This document shows positions 23,266 through 35,400 of a stretch of 64,000 bases of DNA, one piece after another (position 1 is the first letter of the stretch; each line of letters begins with the position of its first letter). Both the position numbers and the translations under genes were made by a program. Source of the stretch: Rhabditophanes sp. KR3021 (Eukaryota; Nematoda; Chromadorea; Rhabditida; Alloionematidae). The notes under the pieces were generated by a model. That model was given only the letters and a program-made list of their open reading frames with translations, searched no databases and was not told the origin of the DNA. The stretch spans positions 6,510,001 through 6,574,000 of the forward strand of contig CAUJLY010000002.1 in assembly GCA_963281155.1 (NCBI GenBank), read 5' to 3'.

Positions 23266-24501
23266 TCATCCTCTGGTGCAACTCCAACAAGTCAACCAAA
23301 ACGAAGCTACATCATTTCCATAAACAACACCCGGTTGCATGCCTTGGGGTCCAATATAACTAGATCGTGGATCCTTGTAAGTAAAAGGATTAAAAACAGC
23401 CTGGGGCTGAGGTTGAGGTTGTTGATAATAAACAGGTTGTTGTTGTGGTCTTTGTTGGTAATAAGTAGGCTGGACAACATTCTTATCATTGTAATATTGA
23501 TACTTATTCAAGTTACTTCCCCTTTGATCTATAAAATATGGTCTCTTCCCAAAAGGATTAACTTTGTTATTGTAATTTTGGTTGTAGTTACGATTTGAAT
23601 TTTGGCTTTGAGCAACAACTCTTTTCCTTTTTTGATTGAATAGTTGATCTGGTAAAGTAATCTTTTCTCTGATGGGTTCGTTTTTTTGGTTCAATTTTTG
23701 ATTTATTGCATTAGTTGATAGTTGTGATTTCGGTGAAATTGTTGCTTGGTTGGACGTTATGACCTTAAGGGGAGATTTATTGGTTTGTACGGGAAGGTTT
23801 TGATCTGGAATTACTTTTTTGCTATTTCCAAACGTTGGATTTTTTTGGGCGGAATTTTGATTGGAAGTCGTGACCTTGGGATTGGAGTTGATTGGGATCA
23901 GTTTTTGTTGAGGTAGGAACTTGTTCTTGTTATTCTTGATTGGAACAAATGGTTTGTTTTTGGCGTTTTTGGGATTTAGGATATGGTTTTTGTTGGCAGA
24001 AAGTTGTTCTTTCGAGGTAAACTGTTGTTTTGAATTGAGTCGTTGTTGGTTGGGGGATAATCTTTGTTTTTGGACGGTATTTGGAGCGGGTCTTGGATTA
24101 GATACTGCAGCTCGCGAAGAAGGAGTTCTGATGGAATTAGAGGTAGATCTGATGGAATTAGGGGTAGTTTTGATGGAATTAGGGGTAGTTCTGATGGAAT
24201 TAGGGGTAGATCTGATGGAATTGGAAGTTGGTCTAATAGAGCTTGTGCTAACAGAGTTTACAGCATTTGTAGGTTTAAAAGTGTTTGCAGAATTGCCAGA
24301 ATTTGTAGGAGGTCTTATAGAATTGACGGAATTGACGGAATTTAAACTCCTAACAGATCCAGGAATAACAATCGTTTGATGTCTCCTCGAAGTATCTGCC
24401 TCATTACTCTTAGCACCACCCAATAGCCTTGTTCCATCAGTAGCAACACCAACCACGACCAAAAGGGTAATAAATAAACACTTACTTGTTAAGAAAACCA
24501 T
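23266..24501 (-). CDS. Secreted N/Q/S/P-rich repeat protein
   Basis: 411 residues from a single exon. An N-terminal signal peptide (MVFLTSKCLFITLLVVVGVATDG) is followed by low-complexity sequence. Residues about 95-130 are five tandem heptads of the form TPNSIRT/STSNSIR. A Lys/Gln/Asn-rich middle has basic cleavage-like sites (KRKR), and a Tyr/Gln/Pro-rich part (YYQQRPQQQPVYYQQPQ) precedes a final WLTCWSCTRG with the only two paired cysteines besides the signal. It resembles cuticle, eggshell or adhesive proteins (inference). No family named. The Tyr/Gln tail could be cross-linked. Confidence 0.65.
   Translation of the reverse strand: MVFLTSKCLFITLLVVVGVATDGTRLLGGAKSNEADTSRRHQTIVIPGSVRSLNSVNSVNSIRPPTNSGNSANTFKPTNAVNSVSTSSIRPTSNSIRSTPNSIRTTPNSIKTTPNSIRSTSNSIRTPSSRAAVSNPRPAPNTVQKQRLSPNQQRLNSKQQFTSKEQLSANKNHILNPKNAKNKPFVPIKNNKNKFLPQQKLIPINSNPKVTTSNQNSAQKNPTFGNSKKVIPDQNLPVQTNKSPLKVITSNQATISPKSQLSTNAINQKLNQKNEPIREKITLPDQLFNQKRKRVVAQSQNSNRNYNQNYNNKVNPFGKRPYFIDQRGSNLNKYQYYNDKNVVQPTYYQQRPQQQPVYYQQPQPQPQAVFNPFTYKDPRSSYIGPQGMQPGVVYGNDVASFWLTCWSCTRG
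24110..24238. repeat. 21-bp tandem repeat encoding NSIRTTP heptads
   Basis: About five units of a 21-bp repeat (GATGGAATTAGGGGTAGTTCT and variants) between 24130 and 24230, in frame with the minus-strand protein so each unit is one heptad. The nearly identical bases suggest recent expansion. Confidence 0.75.
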
Positions 24502-25438
24502 TTGGGATTAATCATAAATAAGGAATGAATGAAAAAAGGAAAAAATGTTGTTTTTGTACTAGTTAAAATTGTACTCGATTTGATTTACGGAGAAATTAAT
24601 TATCAAGCTCATATGCGAAACTAATTAGTTCACCCTTGAAGGGGTTTATCATTCCATTTACATACTTTATTAACTTGGAAGTTTTATATAGGTCTGGAAT
24701 ATAAAAAGGAAAAAAAAGTTGATCCCGTAGTAAACGTCATCTTCTAGACCAATTCGGGTTCATTACAATGTTTTTTATTGCTTTTGGTGACCAGCAAGCG
24801 TTATTTATTAGTTTATGGGAAATATGTTGAATTTGTACGAGTTGGCATATCTGTATTTTGAGACAACAATTGTTTAATAATGTTTACTAAAGACACTCCC
24901 CATCGAAGACCTATTTTTGATGGAGGCCGTTAAAAACAACCTTCCCACAAGGACACTCTCTCACTTGACGAGGTAAATTTTAATTAAATTTGACAAATAT
25001 CACAAACATCTTATCACTCACACTCTTCATTTTATCAATAAAAAACATAAATACTCCTGTATAGCTGTATCTCCCTTATCCAACATCCTTTATCACTGCT
25101 TTCATCACACATACATACACCCTTTCTATTACATGTATATATTTATTAAATTAAATATTCGCTACAACCACCCGTACGCTTCCTTCCAACCATTATCTTT
25201 TACCACGACACTTTAAAAGATGGTTCATACCACAAATATTAAAGCAAAAGCGTGATATAATAGTGAGCTTCATTTTTTTATATTTGTTTTTGTACATCTT
25301 GAAATAGGCGGATATTTTTATTAATATTTTTGGTATCTCTTATCAATGTTTGGGAAGACAACTCTAAGCATGTCTACTTTATCTTATTTTTAAAAGTATT
25401 ATTTTTTATAGTCATCACAGTCAATATTTCGCCTAAAG
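24502..25438. other. Divergent promoter region, repeat-protein and HECT genes
   Basis: 937 bp, AT-rich, no coding frame. TATATAGG at about 24687 and ATATAAAAAGG near 24700 are plus-strand TATA-like elements but lie 750 bp from the HECT ATG, so their role is unclear. The sequence TTATTTTTTATAG at about 25398-25410 resembles a splice acceptor before the HECT start. Confidence 0.35.
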
Positions 25439-28400
25439 ATGGATGAAGAATTGGCACCGGACGAATTACGCAAACTACAGGAACAACAAAGTCAGCGACT
25501 AGCTGCGGAAGAATTGATACGTATTGAAAATGCTGCCGTTGAACACGAAAACCGGAAGGTACAAGACATTCAACGTCTAAAGATGCTCGTAGAACAAGTA
25601 ACGCATGGGTGCGGGCGTTTTATGTGCGACAACAAGCGTTGCAAAAGCAGTGGATTTATCAAGGAAAATTTGTCTGAACAAACTTATGTCTCTTTTGCTA
25701 TTAAGGTAAGTGTTGCATTTATAATTATGTCTTTTTATGTTCCGTTTAGTCTTTGAAAAGCAACGAAAAAGGATGCAGTCCCATCATTCCTAATATTCCC
25801 GGTCCACATGAAATAAAAAGAAGCGAGGTGGACCGATTGGTTGAGGAATACAAAAAAAATCTGAACCCAACAAATATTATTAAGTATGTTCGCAAGACTC
25901 TCTATTCTAAAGAGAAACTACTTTGCCAATTAGTTGACTACCGAGTAGCCAGGAGACTCGCTGAAATCATGATAGTAGAGGAGGAGAAAATTCAACTCCT
26001 TACTAAGCAATACTTTGACTTCAACGAAAACAAAGGCGGCAAGAATATAATAGCTGACAAGCATGTTAACTCAATGAATAGGTTCAGTGTTCCTACGTAC
26101 AAAGAAAGACTTGCCACTTTGTATAAGTATCTCCGCTACCCTGGCGAAGACCCCAAGACTAAGAAGAAGCTCGAAAAAGAAAAGTCAGCTTTTAGTCGTG
26201 ACCTGTTGAAGCAAATTCCAGCTAGAGAGGCTGACGAGGAAGAAGTCCATTATTGTATTAAAACTATCAACGAAATATCCAAAACCGATCCCAAAATAAG
26301 AAGAGCCTGCATTACTAGCTTCAGTAAAATGACAAGATCTTTGGTCGAGCTCTTCTTTCTTTCCAACTCATTCAAGGCAAACATTACTGGCTCTTTTATT
26401 TTTTTGAAATTCTTGCTTAATAGCTCTCATGTGGTTAGTGATACAGAGTTTTTGGCCATGACACTCGTCGAAAACAGCAAGGTTTTCTCCATCGTCGGAC
26501 CAACTATTAGGAACAAGCTTGGCAAATGGGTCGGTATTAATAAGAGTTCTGCTTGGATTACTAATTATATAGAAGACATCCAGCAAGCTATCACTACCCG
26601 TGCTTTAACCATCCGAGCGTATACTGAAACACTAGGCCATGACTTTTTTGAAGGCGAAGACTTGCCAGGGCTTTTGGCGATGTTGGAGGTCTTCCACACA
26701 GCTGTCCTAGTCCACAAGAGAAAACATGTCGATGGTTCGATGGTCGTTAAGTTCGAAAATCCCTACATCAAGGTTGCTTTAAAAAAGAAGAATAAGTTAC
26801 AAAAACAGTCTTCTACTGACCAGCCATTGAATGTAACAACTACGACTGATGCTGCAGCCTTGAACGAAACTTTCAAAGAATTTGAACCAAAATTCAACAA
26901 TACTGAGGAAAAGGCAGCTAATGATGCTGCTTCTGCAAGCTCATCCCAAGCTCCTGCTCCTGCTGAACCAACCACCGTTCCTAAGAAACTAGAAGCAGGA
27001 TGGGCTTGCAATTTGGATGAGAAGATTATTGAGATACTTTATCATATGGAAAATACCAACAACTCAAGAATCAATGTGTGGAACACAAGCGTCGACACAT
27101 CTGTTCCTTTGACAGCATTTATCAACGATGAGTTGTCCTCCTACATTGAGGTAGACAAAGAATTCGATGTGTTCAAGAATGGATTTTCAATTTCACTCAT
27201 CTCTAGCTTTCCTTTTGCCTTCCAAACTGACAAAAAACATTCCTTTATTGTGGAGTACAACAAATGGAGACAATCTAAGGAGGGTAGAACTGATAGAAAC
27301 ACGTCACACCAAGACGACGAAGACATCCATGAGCATTTAGATATCAGAGTTAGAAGAGATCATGTTGTTAATGATGCCTTGAATTGGTTGTCAAATATCT
27401 TCCAGGGTGGGAAGCAATTTAACGTAAGGAAGCGTCTGAGAGTCCAATTCGAGGGAGAAGATGGAGTAGATGAAGGAGGTTTATCGAAAGAATTCTTCCA
27501 AATCTTGAATCATAATTTATTTGATCCTAAATTCGGAATGTTTACCCCAACCAAGTCCAACTCGAATTTATGGTTCAATCCCGAATGCACCTACTGCGAC
27601 CAGGAATATGTGTTAATTGGTTTGATGGTCGGTCTTGCTCTTTACAATCACGTCATGATTGATGTTTCCCTCCCAAATATGCTCTACAAAAAACTCCTCT
27701 CCACTCAACTCGATCTTGAAGACCTCAAAGAACTGGACAACACCATGTACAATTCCATGAATGAACTTCTTAATACGTCAGATGCAGAAAATATCTTCTT
27801 CCTCAACTTTACTGCTTCCTACCAAGACGTCACAGGAATGGCCCATACCCACGAACTCATCACCAACGGAAAGAATGTATGTGTTACGGATGCCAACAAA
27901 AAAGAATACGTCCGGCTCTACGTCAACTATCTCCTCATCGAACAAGTCCAATATCAATACGAAAAATTCGCTTCCGGTTTCTTCATGGTGGCCAATCCTA
28001 TTTTATTGAGAACTTTGTGCAGACCAGCTGAAATCGATATGCTTTTGTGCGGAGTAGTGGATTTAGATATGAAGGCTCTTGAACAAAATGTGGATTATCA
28101 AAATGGATACGATGCTAATAGTCAGACTGTTATGGACTTTTGGAAGGTATTTGTTTATTGCTCTAACTAATCTTAATTTTATTTCAATTTTAGGTGAGTA
28201 AAAAACAATTGTACAAAATAAAAGTTCCTGAATACCAAACACATTTATTAAAAGGAGACAAAAATATTAAATTGCGCAGTATTATTCAGAAGTATCTTTG
28301 AAGGAAAAATAGATTTTGTCGATGGCCATCTCAGAGATTCTTTCGACAGTTTCTGGATGTTTTTTGAACATAGCATCATTAGATTGTCCCGATGCATCAA

Positions 28401-29289
28401 TCTTAGTTAACACATTTTGAAGGTCCGTTGTGATGGCATACTCAAAAGCTTCATTTGTAGTCAACTCGTCACAATAGAAGGCTATAATCTGTCTCTTATT
28501 GTCTGAAATATCCATCATTCTTGTCTCTTTTGATTCAAGAAGATGAATCTCCTAAAGTGAAGTTTGGTAGTTGCAATGTGCTGAAGAAGTCTAGTTCTAA
28601 CGTTGTTTGATACACCATCATAAAAGATTCCATCCTTGTACTATTAAAAGAAACTGAGCCACCATCCACACCACCAGGCAAATCAGCCAAGGCATAGATG
28701 GTCTGTTCTCCTTTGGTAGTTTTACGAGTCTTACCCTTCTTTAATTCACCCATCACCTTTTCCAGCAACTTAGCATCAGACAACTGTCTATCTTCTTCAT
28801 AATATCCATGACCTCACTTCGTAACTTGGCACAAGCTCCTTTCTTTGCATGAGGTGTAAGAGTACTAGCTTCTGATATTAACTTTAGATAAAAAAAATTT
28901 ATATTATTAAATATGATTTCGCGACAGTAATGAACGATCTTCGGATGCAGTATTACTTTCAAAGATGTTGACTAATTATATTTTGATTATAGGTGGTTCA
29001 CGAATTTGATACAAAGCAAAAACAACAATTGCTTGAATTTATTACCGGTTCACATAGAATTCCCATTGGAGGCTTTAAGAGTCTTAATTTTGTCATTCAG
29101 AGACATGGCGATACAAAGACGTTGTAAGTTATTGGCATCAAGAATAAATAATGATTATGTGCTTCTAGTTTGCCGTCATCTCATACCTGTTACAACTTCT
29201 TCTTGCTGCCAGATTACAAAGACTACGATGTCTTGAAAGAAAGGCTTACCCTTGCTCTGAACCATTCGAAAGGTTTTGGTCTCCAATAA
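25439..29289 (+). CDS. UBE3A: HECT E3 ubiquitin ligase, UBE3A/E6AP type
   Basis: Accepts ubiquitin from an E2 on a catalytic Cys and transfers it to substrates. Four exons: 25439-25705, 25750-28146, 28993-29123, 29169-29289; 971 residues in phase. The N-terminal AZUL zinc finger (VTHGCGRFMCDNKRC, residues about 55-70) is diagnostic of E6AP. The central part is helical with an acidic/Ala-rich linker (residues about 440-490). The HECT domain begins near residue 620 (QFEGEDGVDEGGLSKEFF) and ends with LPSSHTCYNFFLLPDY, catalytic Cys near 939, and the tail KGFGLQ. The exon carrying the catalytic Cys is separated from the rest by an 846-bp intron holding a minus-strand gene. The donor after exon 3 is ambiguous (GTAAGT at 29124 preferred). 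Confidence 0.93.
28282..28881 (-). pseudogene. Nested partial gene with a GIY-YIG-tail-like domain in HECT intron 2
   Basis: Minus-strand coding pieces lie within the HECT intron. From the right: an exon after TCTAAAG (28881) reads LISEASTLTPHAKKGACAK, shifts frame once near 28780 to LSDAKLLEKVMGELKKGK, and continues to GGVDGGSVSFNSTRMESFMM. A 64-bp intron (GTGTATC...CTTTAG) then leads to EIHLLESKETRMMDISDNK, and the frame closes at the stop at 28282. The segment AFEYAITTDLQNVLTKIDASG is a paralogue of the fragment at 21034-21381. I find no ATG at the 5' end, so the gene is either truncated or decayed. Exact function unknown; nuclease ancestry inferred. Confidence 0.45.
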
Positions 29290-32200
29290 TTTAATATATC
29301 TTTTTGTTACCTGTAATTACGTTTACCTGATATGGGAAGATGGGAGTCAAAAGTGAAAAGATTACATTTAAGAAAATATCACTACGTTGCATGTTGTTCT
29401 AAATAGTATATTTATGTCCTCTAATTTCTTCTTTTATTCAAATAAAAAATTTTAAACATCTTTTCTCTAAAATGATCCTTTTATCCAAAGTACCGACCCG
29501 TTTAAAAGCTACTCTCTAAACCTGATTAGACTCAATAGGCATGTGAAATATGATGATCACTTAACTCAAGTTATTGCCATGAATTCTAATTAGGTACAGC
29601 CGATCGACAAATACCTCAAAGTAAATACCGGCACATTGAGTAATGAGTAATGGTGATGTATAATCTGCCTAAATAAGAGTAATTAAACACCTACAATTGG
29701 CATTGTAAAAAAGTTTGTTAGCAAATATTTGTCTTTATGATTTTATTTGACCAGCTTCAGACAAATATAATAACTAATTATAGGCGTGAGAAAGGTTGAT
29801 GAGGGCATTGAAGATATACTATTTATGAGTTGATTTAATTAAATTGGATGGTCCTTTTTATTGGTTATTATTCAATCAAAGTTAGTCATAAAATGCAATT
29901 TGTTCGTTTTGAGGTAGAAGGTTCTTCTTTATCTTCCTAACAACCTTAAATTGTCTTTTTTTGTTGATGTTACGGAATATAAATTTGTATTGACAAAGGT
30001 AAACAAAGAAATTTGATGTTTTTAACGTTTCGGGCCATCTAATTTTAGCAACATAACTATTTAATAAAGTATATTCTTTTTTTAAATGTCCAATCTATAC
30101 TCTTTTTCCCAATTTCCTTTGTTCTTACCAACTAACCTATTAATAGTAATAAAAGGAAATGAAATTGGAACCTTCCTCCTAATTACCTTATTTGAAACAT
30201 CCAACTTTTACATTCCCTTAAATGATGTACATTCTAGCCTTTCTAACTCAATTTATTTTATAATTGTGCCCTAATTTGATAAATACTATTGAAGAAAATG
30301 ATTTTTAAATCTATTTTTTTGGTGACTGGTCAAACTTTAATTAAGTATATAAAATAAGTATATACAATAGATGTATCTGTCTCTCTTTTGGATATAGATA
30401 ATTTAATTCATTTTTTTAATAACCAATTATTTGAACTACCTTTATTTGTTATTAAAAAGAGGGTGCGAATAAAAGATTTTTGAATGTGATTTGATTGGTA
30501 TTTGCCTAAAAATATCTTGTAATGTTGAAAAGGAATGTCGAAGATTGATAGCAATCTCTAGTTGAATGCGTGGCCTGTTTGAAATATATGCAAAAGTTTG
30601 ATTTGAGGCATATCTTAGTAATGACAAATTCGGTAGTAAATCGAGATTTATGATAACATACACCAACTCTTTAATGGGTTTAGTCGTCTAAATATTTGTA
30701 GGTGACTAAAATATTTTATTTTGGCTATTTGTTTTGACATTTCCACCAAATTTATTCATTGCAACTATTAATCTTTACCATATTTCATTATGTTTTATTG
30801 TTTTTTCCTCCTTAAATAAAAGATTAATAGAATGTAAGAATGATAGAATATGTATTGCGTGAAGTACTTTTACAAAACAAATCACTTGAACTAGAAACAC
30901 ACAGTTAAATATTAGTAGTTCACTTCTTTTTTATTGAAACCATAATAATGAATGTAATCTCAATTGAGTTTCATCCATCTCTGCGTATAATTATTATTAA
31001 TTTATTTAAACCAAACTTTTACCTTTTGTTGGGAAGGAAATGGTGAGAGTAAAATTTGTTTTGGATAGGCCAATTTGTAATTTCAAGTGCCTATACAAAT
31101 GTAGTAGATATAATAAACTTCAAATCACTTTTTAACATGCCTTAACACAATCTAAATACACTATGCAGTCCCGCCAACAACCAAAAAACTGCTCCTACCC
31201 ATTATCTAGCTTATTATTCCATCTTTGTTAACCAGTCTAATTTTAATCAAATAAAGCTCTCCCACAAAAGAAATAAAACTCGTCTATCCCCAAAAACAGA
31301 TTAAATTCTTCTGAACACTTTTCTCTTATTTATTTTGACCACAAAAGACTCTCATAAACCTAAATATAAATGCATTTTTACCTCCCAATAAGTATAAGAT
31401 TATTATTTAGATGCCTTGCGCAATCAAATAAATCACTTTCCGCTTTATTTAGCACCAACATCAAATAAACACACCCCGACGAGTCTAAAAAAGGCATTTG
31501 CCTGACAGATGCCATTCCTCATTCTTTTTTGCCCTTAATCAGAGGTAGTTTAAAATAAAACGTTAATCTTTTGTGGTCACAGGTGGTCAATGCCCTTTAA
31601 TCACCTGGACTTGACAAGGTCCTAACAAAAGCCTTGTAAGGTGACCAATTAGTTATTGTTTCTCTTTTTGTGGCGACTATTCACAACAAATTACGGTTCA
31701 TCCTAGTTTTGGGGCTTGGTTTGAGGTTGGTTTGTGTGTGTAGGAGATATCAGTTTGGTGGTAAGAGTGGTGGGTCATTAAGGCCACAAATGCGGCTTCA
31801 AGTATTGTTTAATACTTGATTACCATCATACTACATATTCCTTAATGACAGATGTAAGTTATTGTTAAGCTCACTATCTCATTTCATATTAATCCAGCTT
31901 TATAACTTACTTCCTTATCAATCATACTCGATAAGAGGTTCCTACATTTAATTGCATCTACTAAAAACATCCCAAGGCCAGATTACTCTATTTTTATAAC
32001 TATTTATTATTTTGAGGAAACAATTGTTCTGATTGAAGTTTCGTTTGATATTATTAATAAAACATAGTTACTACATGCGTGTATTCATCAAATAAAATCA
32101 ACCTTATTATCTTTCACCATAATCACTAAAAAATAGAGAATTAAGGTACCTCTTTCAAGTTTTGGAAAAATAAAAGCCTTTGCATATCATTTTTTGTTAT

Positions 32201-32472
32201 CAGATCGCAAACTTTGTTTGAGTTGTATAACAGTTAACATCATCAAAGTTAGTTAAATCTTTGTCAAGGTGCAAAATAAAGTTCCTTTTGTAATTTGTGT
32301 TAATGAATCAAAAAGACTCTCTTCCTAATAGTTATTCCATTTTTTAGATCAGGCAACATACTACTTTTGACTACTTGAATGCTACTAACAACATTTTGTT
32401 AGATTAGTCTATTTTTTAGTTTTATTTAATCTAAATGAATAAGTCGGTTTAAACTAATAACAAAAGAAGATT
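29290..32472. other. 3.2-kb gene-free region upstream of the cadherin
   Basis: No supported gene, tRNA or tandem repeat. Probably the regulatory region of the Fat-like cadherin gene. Contains the possible receptor fragment listed separately and one plus-strand frame (30086-30274) without support. Confidence 0.4.
30442..30684 (-). pseudogene. Possible serpentine-receptor 3' exon fragment
   Basis: A minus-strand frame opens after an acceptor-like AAATATTTAG (ending about 30685) and gives 80 codons containing LSLLRYASNQTFAYISNR and QLEIAINLRHSFSTLQDI. This resembles the intracellular segment before TM6 in Sra/Srab/Sre receptors. No upstream exons with transmembrane helices are found, so at best it is a relic. 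Confidence 0.2.
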
Positions 32473-35400
32473 ATGGTTCGAGTATCAAACTTTATTTTAC
32501 TATTTGCAACCTATATTATATCTACTCAAGCTTTCACTGAAACAAACTATGATTTCACAATCCCCGAAAACATCCCAATCAACTCTTTAATCGGGACAAT
32601 AGCTCTAAATAAAGACTTTACCTACCGTTTCAACCCCTCCACAACCTCATCAAGTCTCTTTTCAATAAACTTTGATTCGGGTGAAATTAAAACAATCAAG
32701 TTGATTGACAGAGAAATGTTGGAAGAAGATGATATTAGGCTGATTGTTGTGTCACAGCCTTCTTCGTTGATTACAGTTATTGTGCATGTAAGGGATGTTG
32801 ATGACAATGAGCCGCGGTTTAATGAGGGGTTTAGGGTAACTTAATTATGAATAAGTTAATTCTAAATTTAATTTTGATTAATGTTTTAGAATATGTCTAT
32901 TTTGGAAAGTTCTAGTGTTGGGACGAGATTTTTGCTACCAAATGCTTTTGATAAGGATTTGGGGGAGAATGGGGAGATTGATGAGTATTTGTTGGAAGCA
33001 AGTGAGAAGACGATGGACCTTCCTTTTATTCTCCATCGTACTTCGCCGACCGAAGAAGGAGATATGCTTTTTCTTGAAATCAACAAACCTCTAGACCGTG
33101 AAAAGGTTAACTTCTATGAAATGACTTTAATAGCAAAAGGCAAAGACAAAAGGTAACTTTATTTAACCTTCAAATTTGACTGACCTTCTGTTTTAAAAAA
33201 TGTAATTTTTTTATAATTAGCTTTTTGATTAGATTGGAGTATGTTATTATGATTTGTTTATTTGGTATTTAATGACATGTTAGCTTGGCTTTTTAATGAA
33301 TAGTATACATAATAATAGTTTATCTATTTTGGGATTGAGGACATTTGATACACTTTAATAGTAGATGCATTTGCTATGCATTGATAGTAGGCAGATGTTT
33401 TTAGGGTTGAGCTATTTGATTACTGGTTTTGTTGAGAGATTATAAATGAAGTATTTTTTTGTAATTGCATGTTTTGATGGTTATATTTTGCAGCAAGACA
33501 GGCTCGATACAAATATTTGTGGCAATTGATGATGCTAATGACAACATAGCTATCTTTAAGGAAGCTAATTATACCTTTATGCTGACCTCATCTCTAAAGA
33601 AGGGAGATGTAATTGGGCAGGTTGAGGCGACAGATTTAGACCTTGGATTAAATGGACAAGTCAAGTATTTGCTGAACTCGAAGTCTTTTGGTATTAATAA
33701 AGCTAATGGAGAGATATTTGCAAAAGCTGATAAAGTGAATTGCTCCAATGAGTGTATTTTGGTGGTTGATGCAATGGATTTGAGCAGTAATCCGATGAAA
33801 GCAAGGAGTTTTGTCAAAGTTCGGTCTGTGGATGAGACGTTGTATGAACCTCAGATGACTTTCAGGTTGTATCCACCTAATATTGAATTTGCTAATATTA
33901 TGGAAAATGCTAGTGTTGGGATGACTGTGGCTGTTATTACTGTTCAGTTTAAGGGAAATTCTGAGATTGATTTGGATATTGTGAAAGGGAATGAAAAGGG
34001 CTTCTTTACATTGGAGAAGGGAAAGAGTTTTGGGATAATTAGAGTTGGGGAAGGATGGGTTAAGAGGAAGCGGTCCAAGAAGGATAAGTATGTTGTTGAG
34101 ATTGAAGCTAAAACTTTGTACAAGAATAGTAAGAAAAAGTTGGAAATTTTTGTTAGACCGGCTGTCGATGAAGCTCCTGTCTGTAAGTTTTTCGTTACAT
34201 TCGCCCAAACATAAAAACCATAGTAACTCACATGGCCTATCTTGGCTAGAAGTACATATTGCATAAATTGTTTATTACAAAAGTCAAACATAAATATACT
34301 CGTAGTTTAACAAAGGAAGAACAAGGCATAGTTTAACTTATAGTTTGGGATCGGTGACATTTTTTAGTTTATCGAGAGTTTGACGCTCCCTATTGTCACT
34401 ATAAGCCTTTATTCTGTCAGCATTCAACACGCCACAATAATGATCTTTGTCTCATTCTTTTGGTTCCGTGCTCCACATAGTGGAAGTACTGAAGTCAGCA
34501 GGTAACTAGAGGACAGACCCTAGAATAAGGTACAACAACACAAGAGCAAGGATAACTACTTTATTAACATTATAAAGATATATATAATAGGCAATAGATA
34601 GTAAATATGAATATATTGATATTACTTGACAGGGAGAGATTTAAAAATCATTCTTAAAATTTTTTCTAATGAGCCAAATAAGTTCCTTTTCCAATTTCTT
34701 TTAGTAATATGTTCCGTCGCCATTTATAGGTCATCAATCCATAGTCAAAATTAAGATCAGTGAATCACACAAGATTGGAACTTTGATAACCAAAATCTCG
34801 GCTGAAAGTAAAAAGATTCTGGTATTTTCGATGATGCCTTCGTCTAATTTATCGAATACCTTCTATTTACATCCACAAAGCGGATTCTTGTTTTTGGCAA
34901 GTTCTTTGAATCATCAAAAAAGGAATAGTTATGTGATTGATGTAAATGTAAAGAATCCCAGACCATCTATTTCTTCCTCAATTTGTAGAGTTTACGTTGA
35001 TGTTTTACCTGAAATCACTAAAGCTCCCATTTTCGACAAGAAATTATATGAGTTTATGGCAAGAGAAGATTTGGAAGTCGGAAAAGTTGTAGGAAAAATC
35101 AAGACATTGGAAGGATCAAAATTGAAATACCAAATAATAGACTACAACGACTATTTTTCAAAATGGTTTAGAATCAAAGAAAATAGTGGTGAAATAATTG
35201 TCAAATCCCCCTTATCCAACCTCAAACCAACCAAATTTAGTTTCCAAGTACAAGCATCTGACGGCACCTTATCCAACTCAACCTCAGTCATCATCAACAT
35301 ACCCAAATCCAACATAAATAAACCTTATTTTGCCCCATCATCCTACTATCACGCCATCAAAGAAAATGCATTTGTGGATAGTCCTTTGTTGAGAGTGAAA

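Noticed and set aside
23921..24379. 152-codon plus-strand frame
   Set aside because: Antisense reading of the heptad repeats; the minus frame has the signal peptide and full length.
29290..32472. Possible gene in the 3.2-kb gap
   Set aside because: Only short frames; a receptor-like fragment is the best candidate and is listed at low confidence.
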